Part shown: positions 56,079-64,000 of the stretch, in pieces
Layout: every line of letters starts with the position of its first letter
How positions within the stretch are numbered: the first letter of the stretch is position 1
Assembly: GCA_910577475.1 (NCBI GenBank)
Contig: CAJTLJ010000002.1
Coordinates: 1 to 64,000 of the forward strand
Source: an uncultured Alistipes sp.
GTDB taxonomy: Bacteria > Bacteroidota > Bacteroidia > Bacteroidales > Rikenellaceae
Direction of reading: 5' to 3'
DNA length: 64,000 nucleotides
The notes under the pieces: model-generated
The model's input: the letters and a program-made list of their open reading frames with translations, nothing else
Told to the model about the DNA's origin: nothing
Database searches by the model: none
Position numbers and translations under genes: made by a program

Positions 56079-58064
56079 CTATGAAAAGTAATCTTTTATG
56101 CTTTGTATCCAGTCTGGAATATTATTCTCAGGTTGGAGTAATTCTACGTATTTTTTTGCGAATAACACTTTATTGTTACCGTTGTTAGCATTGAAAAGTT
56201 CATCTAATTTTTCTCGTTCTCCCAGTCGTAAATCCATTGCAAAATAGGAAGGACTCTCAGGTTTTTCTTCTTTTGGAATAAAATCTAACAGAGTTCCACC
56301 TTTATCCTTAAAACATAATAATGCCTGATGGAATATTTTCCCATTTAAGGTATCTTCAATATCGGTATTCGGCGCTTTTAATGCGTCTTGTATCTTAACT
56401 AATTTTGTTCGTTTTTCCTTTTCATCATTTACAATTCTACGACATTGAAGATGCGCTTCTAATCCGTCTTTAGTATCAAACTCAATAGGTTTACGATCAG
56501 TGTCTATTAACAGAAACACTTTCCCGGCCAGTTTGTCTTTTATTTCTGAAAAAAGCACAGCCAGACGTCCGTAAGTATTTTTTACTTCTGAAGCAGTACA
56601 TACCGGAATTATTCGTAGTTTTTTATCTTGTATTTCTTTGGCCAAATACGCTTCCAAATAAATTTTGTCGGATGAGCCTTCGCAAATAAGCCAGTTATAA
56701 CAATTGTCTCCAGTATTGATCGTACTCATTAATATAGATTGAATAAAATCGTTTGAACTTTTCAGCATTATGTCAATAGGTAGAGTCGTATGTTGCTTTT
56801 TTCCTAACTCACGATCTTCTAACTTTATTTCTTCTCGATATTTGTATATGTTAAAAATATACGGTCTGTGCCGTTCGCTCCCATTTTGATTCTCTATAAC
56901 AATATTTGTAATAGACCCGCTATTCATTGCTGGAATAAATCCATACCAATGAGATGAAAATATAATTTGACAACATTCTGTGCTCAAATTGTGTAGTTTT
57001 TCAAATTGATCGTAGCAGGCGGATATATGCAGAGAAGATTCCGGTTCATCCACTGCAACAATTAATGTCTTTGTACTTTCATCTCTGTATTCCGATAAAA
57101 TACTATTAATCAATGTTAAAATCGCTTGTTGTTTTTCTCCGGAGCTAAGGTCTTTCAGCGATATATCTTTTCCGTTACCGCCTTCTTTATGCAGCTCTCT
57201 TAATGAGAAAAAATCTTGAATGATAAGCGAATATATTCTATCTGCTTTTAAGTTAGGTTGATATGTTGTTGGTGCGCGAAATGTGTAATTAGGCAATTTA
57301 TCAGATAATTCTTTTATAAATTGTTTCAATCCGCGACTAATCTCTTGAATATTATCCTTAGTTAAAAATTTACCAACAATATTTTCTAATTTAGTCCCTA
57401 ATAGTGTTTGTATCTCTTTAGTTTCAAATTGCACAAATTTCTCTGGTTCAATGTCTTTTGGAATATATACATACTGAAAAAAGGAACGAATATATTCTAA
57501 TAGATCAGATAGAGCAAGTTGTGCTCTAATAGCCTTTGCTGTTGTTGATTCCTCAATATCCTCTAACGGGGAGACTATACTATCTAAAAAAATAGAATCC
57601 CTAAAAATGCCCAAACTGGTCCACCCATTTTTGTCTTTACCTATAGGGAGTAAGTAATGCGTCTCTTTTGTTATAGATGCATCAAGCCCTTTAATATGGT
57701 TACCTATCAGTTTAAGATGCTCAATGTAATTGTTGTTTATTATTGGTGTAGCAATTTCTCCTGATAGTACAGTCCACACACAGTTGCTGAATTGTTCTGC
57801 TATTTGAGAAAACTTCTTAGATATTGAATTTTTTTCAATCAAAAAGATCGGAACGACATAGCATTCGTCATTAGGCGCTCCGATGTTATTAATGTTCAGT
57901 TGAAATTCTTTGTCATTGAAATAAAAATCAAACGCTTCAAGAATAGAACTCTTGCCAATCCCATTTTTACCTATAAGGCCACAAAATTTATCTCCATTTG
58001 AAATAGGTATAAATGTAATATTTTTATAAGTTTTAAAATTTCTTAGTAATACCCCAAGTATCAT
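56079..58064 (-). CDS. OLD-like AAA ATPase with C-terminal TOPRIM nuclease domain
   Basis: The 661-residue protein has an ABC/SMC-type ATPase half: Walker A GKNGIGKS (32-39), signature LSSGEKQ (306-312) and Walker B VDEPE (338-342). The TOPRIM half has CEGSSD (Glu462) and DTD (521-523). This layout is that of the OLD family, whose members cut DNA or act in abortive infection (P2 Old, GajA, PARIS-type proteins). No Gabija helicase adjoins. The gene is far more AT-rich than its surroundings, a sign of recent transfer. Start at MILGVLLRNFKTYKN is chosen by homology to the family N-terminus. A single-gene phage defence is likely. Confidence 0.85.
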   Translation of the reverse strand: MILGVLLRNFKTYKNITFIPISNGDKFCGLIGKNGIGKSSILEAFDFYFNDKEFQLNINNIGAPNDECYVVPIFLIEKNSISKKFSQIAEQFSNCVWTVLSGEIATPIINNNYIEHLKLIGNHIKGLDASITKETHYLLPIGKDKNGWTSLGIFRDSIFLDSIVSPLEDIEESTTAKAIRAQLALSDLLEYIRSFFQYVYIPKDIEPEKFVQFETKEIQTLLGTKLENIVGKFLTKDNIQEISRGLKQFIKELSDKLPNYTFRAPTTYQPNLKADRIYSLIIQDFFSLRELHKEGGNGKDISLKDLSSGEKQQAILTLINSILSEYRDESTKTLIVAVDEPESSLHISACYDQFEKLHNLSTECCQIIFSSHWYGFIPAMNSGSITNIVIENQNGSERHRPYIFNIYKYREEIKLEDRELGKKQHTTLPIDIMLKSSNDFIQSILMSTINTGDNCYNWLICEGSSDKIYLEAYLAKEIQDKKLRIIPVCTASEVKNTYGRLAVLFSEIKDKLAGKVFLLIDTDRKPIEFDTKDGLEAHLQCRRIVNDEKEKRTKLVKIQDALKAPNTDIEDTLNGKIFHQALLCFKDKGGTLLDFIPKEEKPESPSYFAMDLRLGEREKLDELFNANNGNNKVLFAKKYVELLQPENNIPDWIQSIKDYFS

Positions 58065-58262
58065 ATATTCAATATGTTTATTTTGACTAAATCCAAATAC
58101 AAAGATAGCTATAAAGTTTATTGCATAGAATATGTAAAACCGTAAATATAATCCTCGCACTTAAAATTTGTTTTGCAGTATTTAATGTTAAACAGATAAC
58201 ATACTCTTGGAGATTGGGGCCCAAAACAGAGCCAATAGGGTATTATGTCGTGTATTTATATA

Positions 58263-58320
58263 TAATCTCGTGATATTATTGGTCCGTGAAATAGAAGTTT
58301 GCAATAGTATCACGAGATTA
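58263..58320. repeat. 13-bp inverted repeat near the right att site
   Basis: TAATCTCGTGATA (58263-58275) and TATCACGAGATTA (58308-58320) are perfect inverted copies 32 nt apart, 37 nt from the right att core. They could be integrase or excisionase arm sites, or a transcript hairpin. Confidence 0.75.
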
Positions 58321-58357
58321 CACAGAATAAATATTATATTGCAATATTAGTGGGCGA

Positions 58358-58368
58358 TTCAGACCTCA
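58358..58368 (+). repeat. attR: second copy of the tRNA-Cys 3' end
   Basis: TTCAGACCTCA is identical to 47205-47215. It is followed after two bases by a strong hairpin, as expected for the sequence that followed the tRNA before insertion. Confidence 0.82.
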
Positions 58369-58370
58369 CA

Positions 58371-58410
58371 AAAACACCGTTGTAGCAATCTACAACGGTG
58401 TTTTCTTTTT
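58371..58410. terminator. bidirectional terminator beside attR
   Basis: AAAACACCGTTGTAG (58371-58385) pairs perfectly with CTACAACGGTGTTTT (58390-58404), with T-runs on both strands. It ends the leftward ADP-ribosylglycohydrolase gene and was probably once the tRNA-Cys terminator. Confidence 0.88.
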
Positions 58411-58411
58411 G

Positions 58412-58432
58412 ATTTGTACGGTATTTGTACGG
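58412..58432 (+). repeat. direct repeat of ATTTGTACGG
   Basis: ATTTGTACGG occurs at 58412-58421 and 58423-58432, an 11-bp period. It lies 44 nt outside attR and could be an integrase arm site of a second element. Confidence 0.65.
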
Positions 58433-58455
58433 CAGATATTATCTTGATACATAAA

Positions 58456-59394
58456 CTAATATAGTATCGCTGTCAATTGTCGGGCTTTTTCGGCGAGTTC
58501 ATCATATCGCAGCAGTCCGTGAACCCAATCTTCGGGCAAAGCAGCATAACCCATACGAACCCCAAGCAACGCCCCTGCAACGGCGCAGTTCGTATCGACA
58601 TCGCCGCCGGCCGTGATGAGCGTCTGTATCGTCGACCGAAAATCCGTTCCGAAATTGTAAGCCCATAAGCCGGCCGCCAATGTGCGCAGCGTGTAGCCCC
58701 GCGTATCGGGGTCGTCCAAACATAATTCTGCAATATCCGGTTGAAATCCTAAACGCACGAACTCCTCGATTTCGGGTGCATATCGCGCACCGAGCGCGAG
58801 GAGGTCCGATTCGGTAACCGTCTGTCCAAGCAATTCGCTTCGAATGATATGGGCTATGATAACGCATAAACCCACGCACCGCGGGTCGAAATGGGTCAAA
58901 CGGCAGATGTTTTCTGTGTTTTCGTATACGGCCGCTTCGTCGCGATAATCCCAGATGCCTGTGATGCAGGTGCGCATCAAGGCTCCGTTCGGCGCACTAT
59001 TGCAACGGCTGAATTTCCAAAAGAACTCCGAAATTTCATACGGCCGCTGCGCATATTGCGGCATGCGCAGGATGTTATAGGTATGCCTGCCGATACCCCG
59101 GCCGTCGTGGTGAAACCAACGGACGAAACGCGCTGCAATATCGTTCGGATCGACCGTTCGGCGTTCGAGCAGACTGTCGAGAATGCAGAGCATCTGATTC
59201 GTGTCATCCGTCCACTCCCCGGGTGCCCAGCGTTTTCGAAAGTCGTCCTGAATGATGTCCGCATATCCGTTTACACCATTTGGATAAGTGGTAGCTACCC
59301 TGTCGCAGGACATCCCTTCGGCGGCCAGCCCCAGTGCATCGCCGATCGCCTGCCCGAAAAGGATGCCGTAAATCCTATCATTGAGGCGATTCAT
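58456..59394 (-). CDS. ADP-ribosylglycohydrolase family protein
   Basis: The 312-residue protein has the metal motifs of the family: GQAIGDALG (14-22), WTDDT (61-65) and GGDVDTNCAVAGALLG (D265, D267). Such enzymes remove ADP-ribose from Arg or other acceptors, or act on O-acetyl-ADP-ribose. The start codon overlaps the end of the WG-repeat frame (ATGA), so the two were translated together. In this block it might reverse toxin- or phage-driven ADP-ribosylation, but no ADP-ribosyltransferase is visible. Full length. Confidence 0.92.
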   Translation of the reverse strand: MNRLNDRIYGILFGQAIGDALGLAAEGMSCDRVATTYPNGVNGYADIIQDDFRKRWAPGEWTDDTNQMLCILDSLLERRTVDPNDIAARFVRWFHHDGRGIGRHTYNILRMPQYAQRPYEISEFFWKFSRCNSAPNGALMRTCITGIWDYRDEAAVYENTENICRLTHFDPRCVGLCVIIAHIIRSELLGQTVTESDLLALGARYAPEIEEFVRLGFQPDIAELCLDDPDTRGYTLRTLAAGLWAYNFGTDFRSTIQTLITAGGDVDTNCAVAGALLGVRMGYAALPEDWVHGLLRYDELAEKARQLTAILY

Positions 59395-61228
59395 ATCTTA
59401 ACAGGGTTTATAAGATACGGCGATAAGGTCGACAACATATCTCGGCATCCGGCATATTCCAACGGATAGGCGATGCTGCCGTCGGGGTTCAGTTCGCCCC
59501 ATTTACCGGCTTTGCAGACCACGATGGTTTCGGTATGGGGCGGCATCGGCGCGATATGGTCGTATTCGAAAGGTACGATGATCTCTCCCGCAAGGTCGAT
59601 GATGCCGCTCACGCCGTTGCGAGTGGCGATGATCCGCTCGCCGCAACCCGGTCGGAGGGGCGCAAATCATCGTAAATGCAGGGAATGACCGAGGTGCCGT
59701 CGCGGCGGATAATGCCTTTACGGGCGAGCCGGTATGCCGGAAGATATTCACGGTCGAACGTTTTGCCCCAAAATATATATTCGCCGTCGGGAAATATCGA
59801 CTCTTTCAGGCAGTCGATGACGAAAGGCAATCGCCGGCCGTTTTTATCGATCGTAAAATGCTCGTTGCCAAGCGTCACGAAGAAGAAACCGAGTCCCAGG
59901 CATTCGCATGTGTCGTAACAGGGCGGCGTTATCGTCCGGCCATCCTTGCCTATGATTTGCCATTTCCCGTCCGTCAGCCCCGCGGTGACCTCCGCACTGC
60001 CGTTGATCAGCCGATCGTAGACGATGGGCACCGTAATCGCGCCCCGGATGTCGGCATAGCCGAATTTTCCGGCCAACGAGACCCGAATGTGATTCGAATC
60101 GCCGTTCAGAAAACTATCGTATGCAATCGGGAGTATCTCTTTGCCGGAGAGGTCGATGCCGCCCCATTTATCTCCGCGCATTACCATGAAAAAACTGCTC
60201 GGTTTTTCGTCCGACGAACTGCCGTAATAGCGTATATAGTCGTACTCTATGTCGGTGATTTTCCGGCCGGAATAGGCCGTGAGCCCGTATTTGCCCTCCT
60301 TGCAGACGATGATGCAAGGCGTTTCGCTATCGAATATGTCGACCTCGTCCCCGTCGTTGTATTTGTATGTCGCTGCATCGTATGCTTCGACGGGCGTGTC
60401 GCACGGGGCGGCCGCGGGACGATGCAGCACGTTGCCGTGCCGATCGATCAGCAACGGCGTCTCCGGATTCGAGGCCATGAATGTCTTGAAAGTCCCGTCG
60501 TACATCGGTCGCGGCATGGTTCCGTAAATCGGGCGGGTTATGACGTTGCCAAGCGGATCGATCACTCCGCGGTCGTCGCCCGACTCCTTAGCCGAATAAC
60601 TGAAATAACCGGTTTCGGGGCATAATATCACGTCGTCGTACTCGCGGTCGTCGATTCGCTCGCCGGTAAGGGTACTGATAAAGTGCCACTTGCCGTGTTG
60701 TTTCACCGCACCGACATTCCAGCAGCTGGGGTTGGTGGCAGCGTCATAGCAAGCCGGAACGACGACACGGCCATATCCATCGGCATAACCCCACGCTTCG
60801 GACAAGCATTCCGTGAGTTCCGGATTCCACTTTTGAACGGAAAAGGCTGTATGGCAGGGACTTTGGAATGGGCTGTTGTCATCATCCGTCCAGCGCGGAT
60901 TGTCTTGAAACTTATAGATTTCGACCACCTGCTCCGAATATTCGTAAACTCGCCCGTCGCGGATAGCATACGTCGTTCCCGGGTAAAACAAATATTGCTG
61001 GTCGTTGCATATCTTGCCCTGCCCGAAACGATAAACCTTTGGGATAGTGAATTTTTCGCCCTCCTTTACAATGAGGTCGTATATTCCCGGGTTTGCAAAC
61101 AACCCTCCGATAGTGACGAAAGAGATCTTGTAGGTCGTCTCTTCGTTCTCTTCTTCGTTTTCCTCTTCCAGATAGAACGTGGGCAGCAGTTCCTCCTGCT
61201 CGATGGTCGATTTTTCGATATTGTCCAT
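59391..61228 (-). pseudogene. WG-repeat protein gene, frameshifted
   Basis: The frame starting at MDNIEKSTIEQEELLP runs 539 residues with WG-type repeats (GKYGLTAYSGRKITDIEYDY, DKWGGIDLSGKEILPIAYDS, GKFGYADIRGAITVPIVYDR) and ends at 59609 in SGSSPLATA. The repeat pattern then continues without loss in another frame: RIIATRNGVSGIIDLAGEII, then KAGKWGELNPDGSIAYPLEY. That frame ends at 59391, overlapping the next start codon. A one-base deletion (or two-base insertion) near 59641-59648 explains this. An intact product would be about 612 residues. No signal peptide. WG proteins are poorly known, and some sit beside defence genes. Confidence 0.85.
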
Positions 61229-61278
61229 AGTTTTACTTTATGTTATTTTCCGCAAAGTAAAACCGACAATATGAAACA

Positions 61279-62205
61279 CTATTTCATATCATGGAAATTT
61301 TCATATCGGCCATTCATCGCACGAATTATTCCTGCGACACGGGTTTGCAGTTCTATGGGGGCGAGCACCTCTATCTGGTCGCCGTGGAGGAGCAGCTCCT
61401 GCACGAAGTCGAACGTGGGCGACAGAAAATATTCAAAAACCGAATAATCCCGCCCACATTCCGTTTCTCGTTGCGACGCGTGAAGCGGCAGCGACCGCAG
61501 GTAGTGAGGCAGCTCGGCAAAGGCTTTCAGCCGAACGGTCGCAGGCTGCGAATAGCCGTCGGTGGCAATGCCGTAATAGCAGGCGAAATAGTCGGCCGGA
61601 TGAAAGTCGGCGGGGTAGACGAATGTTTCGTCGGTAGGGTTCAGCTCCCGGATGCGATCCAGCGCATAGATGCGCAGGTCGTTCTCCTTGACCCTGTGGA
61701 CGAGCAAATACCAGCGCCGCTTGAACATTCTGACGCACAGCGGCTCGACCACAGTCTCCGTGCTGGCAGCACTTCGATAACTGCGATAGAGCAGCCGCAG
61801 TCGCTTGTTCTCGCGCAGGCCTTTCAGTATCGGCGGCAAATGCTCCGTGCCGCCGGGAATATCTTCGAGCAGGATTTTGTCCGTTATGTCGCGGTGCTCG
61901 GCAAGCATGTTGCCCGTAGCGAACGAATCCAGCATCCAACGGTTCAGCGTGTCATCTTCGATTGCATCCCGATTGGCGATGTAATACGTATTCCGTCCTC
62001 GTCCGCGATGACAGGCTATCTCGATTCCGAAATGTTTTTCGATAGCATTACGGTGGTTGTGGAATGTCCGTAACGACAACGAGGAATGATCGTCGTTCAG
62101 AGACGACCGCTCCCATCGGGCGGCAATGTCGCCGTATGAAATTTCCCTGGCATTTCGGATCATGTCGATCAGCCATAGATAACGCCGGAAAAGCAGGTCA
62201 ATCAT
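61279..62205 (-). CDS. WYL-domain transcriptional regulator
   Basis: The 308-residue protein has an N-terminal winged-helix region (about 1-75, ISYGDIAARWERSSLNDDHS), a WYL domain (about 125-215, LRLLYRSYRS ... CVRMFKRRWYLLVHR) and a C-terminal WCX-like extension. WYL proteins sense nucleotides or single-stranded DNA and often repress phage-defence genes. It starts one nt after the 225-residue partner gene ends, so it belongs to the nuclease operon and may autoregulate it. 50 nt separate it from the WG gene. Confidence 0.9.
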   Translation of the reverse strand: MIDLLFRRYLWLIDMIRNAREISYGDIAARWERSSLNDDHSSLSLRTFHNHRNAIEKHFGIEIACHRGRGRNTYYIANRDAIEDDTLNRWMLDSFATGNMLAEHRDITDKILLEDIPGGTEHLPPILKGLRENKRLRLLYRSYRSAASTETVVEPLCVRMFKRRWYLLVHRVKENDLRIYALDRIRELNPTDETFVYPADFHPADYFACYYGIATDGYSQPATVRLKAFAELPHYLRSLPLHASQRETECGRDYSVFEYFLSPTFDFVQELLLHGDQIEVLAPIELQTRVAGIIRAMNGRYENFHDMK

Positions 62206-62206
62206 A

Positions 62207-62884
62207 TCAGTAAACGGTATATCCCGTAATATTTTTTATTCGATTGCTAATCTCATTCAAGACATGGTCGATATTTTCTTTGGTTACGAGTTCCGACAAC
62301 TTGGATTTCATGACGATAAAATCGTTGCCGAACTCTGTTTTGTCTGCAATAGTATCTCGACCGTCATTGAGCCATTTTTCCAGGGATAATTCCATGTAGT
62401 TTCGCTCCCATCGTTCTGTCCAATCGGATCCTTCTCCTTCTCGGCAGATCTCCATAACGAAAAGTGCGATCGTATCAGATGAACCGACATTTGCAAAAGT
62501 ATCTATATCCTCTTTTCTTGCAGCAGTATTCTCTTTTGCCGCTTTGAAAAAACCATTATCTGTTACTACTATGACCGACATTCCGAACCAATGGTCTTTA
62601 TCTGCGTTCTGCTTATCTCCGAGATAATATTCCATAGCCATCGGGAACAGAAAATCCCAAGCCCAGTTACCGCGCGATAATTGGAACTGGCCGTGGAATT
62701 GACTTCCTTGAGGCGAATTTGAAAAAAGTTTGTTGACTTCGATTCTGCTGGAAGGATTCAAGTTGAGAAGTTGTTTAATATAGAACATCGTTCCCTGCAC
62801 CCGATGTTGATAGTCATACAACAATCGGATGGATTTTCGGACATTCAAAAATAACTCTTCAGCATTATTTACATTATTTTCCAT
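62207..62884 (-). CDS. unknown protein partnered with the PD-(D/E)XK nuclease
   Basis: The 225-residue soluble protein shows no motif I recognise. It has a helical N-terminus (EELFLNVRKSIRLLYDYQHR), a central part with QFQLSRGNWAWDFLFPMAME and a helical C-terminus (IDHVLNEISNRIKNIT). It overlaps the nuclease gene by 16 nt and ends one nt before the WYL gene, so tight translational coupling is evident. A structural or specificity partner of the nuclease is inferred from this coupling only. Confidence 0.72.
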   Translation of the reverse strand: MENNVNNAEELFLNVRKSIRLLYDYQHRVQGTMFYIKQLLNLNPSSRIEVNKLFSNSPQGSQFHGQFQLSRGNWAWDFLFPMAMEYYLGDKQNADKDHWFGMSVIVVTDNGFFKAAKENTAARKEDIDTFANVGSSDTIALFVMEICREGEGSDWTERWERNYMELSLEKWLNDGRDTIADKTEFGNDFIVMKSKLSELVTKENIDHVLNEISNRIKNITGYTVY

Positions 62885-63531
62885 ATTTCATTGATATTAA
62901 GAGGTGTTTCGATATTCATATCTTGTTTCGGCATCATTTCCAACAAATCGACGACATACTCATTATATTGGGCAAATGCCTCTTCGACCGCTTCCAGGAT
63001 TCGGATTTCTTGTTCGGTGGATTCTGCCATGTAAGAAAGAGACGATCGTTGCTTGCAACTATCATGAACGGCATGAAGCAGCTTCATCCACGTAGCCTTA
63101 TGTACATGCTTGTACTCGTCATCGGTATTGCAGTCTAAATTGCAATTACCGCCGATGGCAAGTAGAATCATATCTTTATCATTCTTATATTCATTATGAT
63201 AGGACTTCGTTTCTCTGTCCCATTGGACATCCTCTTGCCCTCCGGAATCCGATTTTTTGGCTTCTATGATCAGATCGAACCGGGAAAATCTAATGAAAAC
63301 ATCGGGTTCCACCCGCTTCGTATTACCCGTACCTGTCGGATCCCAACTCGGCCACATCTCGAAGGCTTCCAATCTTCCCGCTGTTGCAGGTAGTAACTTC
63401 GGTGAGACGCTTGAGGCCCGAAGTAAGTTCCAAAACAGATCGGCCGGCAAGTAGCGAAGCTGTCCGATCGTCACATAAGTTTTGAAATCCTCATTGAATT
63501 CCTTGACAAATTTACTATATGTATGAATCAT
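62869..63531 (-). CDS. PD-(D/E)XK-type nuclease (predicted)
   Basis: The 220-residue protein carries the core EPD (75-77) ... IIEAK (88-92) with Q99 and Q103 behind it, the signature PD-x12-E-x-K of restriction-like nucleases. N-terminal FVKEFNEDFKTYVTIGQLRYL and C-terminal helices flank it. No methyltransferase is nearby, so it is not a classical restriction system. It is the first gene of an operon with the 225-residue partner and the WYL regulator. A -7 box TATATTTG (63580-63573) lies 42 nt upstream. Confidence 0.78.
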   Translation of the reverse strand: MIHTYSKFVKEFNEDFKTYVTIGQLRYLPADLFWNLLRASSVSPKLLPATAGRLEAFEMWPSWDPTGTGNTKRVEPDVFIRFSRFDLIIEAKKSDSGGQEDVQWDRETKSYHNEYKNDKDMILLAIGGNCNLDCNTDDEYKHVHKATWMKLLHAVHDSCKQRSSLSYMAESTEQEIRILEAVEEAFAQYNEYVVDLLEMMPKQDMNIETPLNINEIWKIM

Positions 63532-63572
63532 AAATACGTATTCTTCGTTTCTTGTTCGATATTATTTCAGTA

Positions 63573-63580
63573 CAAATATA
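63573..63580 (-). promoter_or_regulatory. -7 element of the nuclease operon
   Basis: On the reverse strand TATATTTG matches TAnnTTTG, 42 nt before the nuclease ATG. No clear -33 element, as is common for regulated promoters. Confidence 0.5.
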
Positions 63581-63643
63581 AGGATTTAATATGTTATATT
63601 GTTGCATATTGCCCAGATGCTATTTCAAAATCTATTTGGAGGC

Positions 63644-64000
63644 TTATTTGTTTTTCAGCCGGGCGGCGTTTTCGTTCAGGCGTTCTGCCTCTCGTTCTTT
63701 CCTTCTCGCTTGTTCTTCCAATTGAACTTTGCGTTGTATGGTTCGTTCGTACTCTTCAATATCTTTCTTCATCTCTCGGATTTTTGCGTTGTCGCGGTGT
63801 AGTTCGAAGATTTCTTCCAGTTTGGTAATGCGGTCGGGTGTCGCTTCGCCTTTCATTTTGAGGTAGCGGTATTTCAGGTCGTTGTCGATGCGGTCGTAGT
63901 TCGGTTTCGCCGTCCAGTACAGCATCGTACTCAGCAGGACGATTGCCGTCATCATTCCTATCATCGCCCCAAATACTCCTTTCGATTCTATAGCGAATAA
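63644..64000 (-). CDS. membrane-anchored coiled-coil protein, C-terminal part (partial)
   Basis: The frame is open to the window edge, so only the last 118 residues are seen. They comprise a hydrophobic helix (GVFGAMIGMMTAIVLLSTML) and a long charged coiled coil (EYERTIQRKVQLEEQARRKE) ending at 63644. An internal ATG at 63964 would give 106 residues, but the helix begins before it. Such TM-plus-coil tails are met beside or within relaxase modules of Bacteroidetes mobilizable elements, but this is memory of a pattern and not proven here. Confidence 0.6.
   Translation of the reverse strand, partial: LFAIESKGVFGAMIGMMTAIVLLSTMLYWTAKPNYDRIDNDLKYRYLKMKGEATPDRITKLEEIFELHRDNAKIREMKKDIEEYERTIQRKVQLEEQARRKEREAERLNENAARLKNK

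Larger units (their letters stand above)
47205..58368. mobile_element. integrated genetic element in tRNA-Cys (about 11.15 kb)
   Basis: The segment lies between two copies of TTCAGACCTCA, the first being the 3' end of tRNA-Cys. It encodes a tyrosine integrase, an excisionase-like HTH, a DUF3987 ATPase, a DUF6371-like protein and cargo. Base composition drops well below that of the chromosome, most strongly in the OLD-like gene. No relaxase, conjugation or capsid gene is seen, so it is either a relaxase-less mobilizable element or a satellite-type island. Boundaries rest on the direct repeat only. Confidence 0.8.

Noticed and set aside
56079..58064. Gabija system (GajA)
   Set aside because: The ATPase/TOPRIM layout is similar, but no UvrD-like GajB helicase lies next to it.
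58412..58432. CRISPR-like direct repeats
   Set aside because: There are only two 10-bp copies with a 1-nt spacer and no cas genes. No CRISPR array was seen in the window.
62869..63531. Type II restriction-modification system
   Set aside because: The nuclease motif is present but no methyltransferase is encoded nearby, and a WYL regulator plus an unknown partner are present instead.

Overview
The window looks like a Bacteroidales chromosome, most likely Alistipes or a close Rikenellaceae relative. This is inferred from: a GC-rich core; SusC/SusD genes; lipoproteins with acidic residues after the lipobox Cys; an ExbB/ExbD/ExbD operon; DUF3078 and DUF6377 proteins; and many promoters of the Bacteroidetes form TTTG-N19-21-TAnnTTTG. 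No database search was possible, so the genus is a judgement.

Layout of the core (1 to about 47.2 kb). The left edge holds the 5' end of a leftward 16S rRNA gene with two tandem promoters, then hpf and a Xer recombinase (leftward) and a beta-carbonic anhydrase. From 2.8 to 16.4 kb lies a polysaccharide utilization locus: a hemerythrin/LuxR regulator, a DUF6377 membrane regulator, a GH3 beta-glucosidase, SusC, SusD, a surface glycan-binding lipoprotein and two FnIII-GH16 lipoproteins. Together these suit beta-1,3(-1,4)-glucan (laminarin-like) use: surface GH16 endo-cleavage, SusCD import, periplasmic GH3 trimming. From 16.4 to 47.1 kb is housekeeping: mutY, upp, hflX, tonB, rlmN, rsmG, an AraC regulator, a lipid kinase, apbE, rpsO, pnp, a TPR/OmpA-like lipoprotein, deoC, an S41 protease with a DUF3078 protein, nfo, lysS, tpiA, a five-repeat surface lipoprotein, the exb operon, ansA, tatD and dprA. 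Two intergenic islands (17.7-18.05 and 22.8-23.05 kb) carry inverted copies of short palindromic repeats.

Accessory part (47.2 kb to the right edge). A tRNA-Cys gene is the attachment site of an 11.15 kb integrated element bounded by the 11-bp repeat TTCAGACCTCA (47205 and 58358). It carries a tyrosine integrase, an excisionase-like HTH, a DUF3987 and a DUF6371-like replication pair, an XRE regulator, a YwqK-repeat protein, a metallophosphoesterase and a very AT-rich OLD-like ATPase/TOPRIM nuclease that is probably anti-phage. No relaxase is visible in it. To the right of the second att copy is another accessory block: a PD-(D/E)XK nuclease, an unknown partner, a WYL regulator, a frameshifted WG-repeat gene and an ADP-ribosylglycohydrolase, followed at the edge by a membrane/coiled-coil fragment. 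The nuclease-partner-WYL unit with the WG/ADP-ribosyl hydrolase pair is the best candidate here for an undescribed defence-type system.
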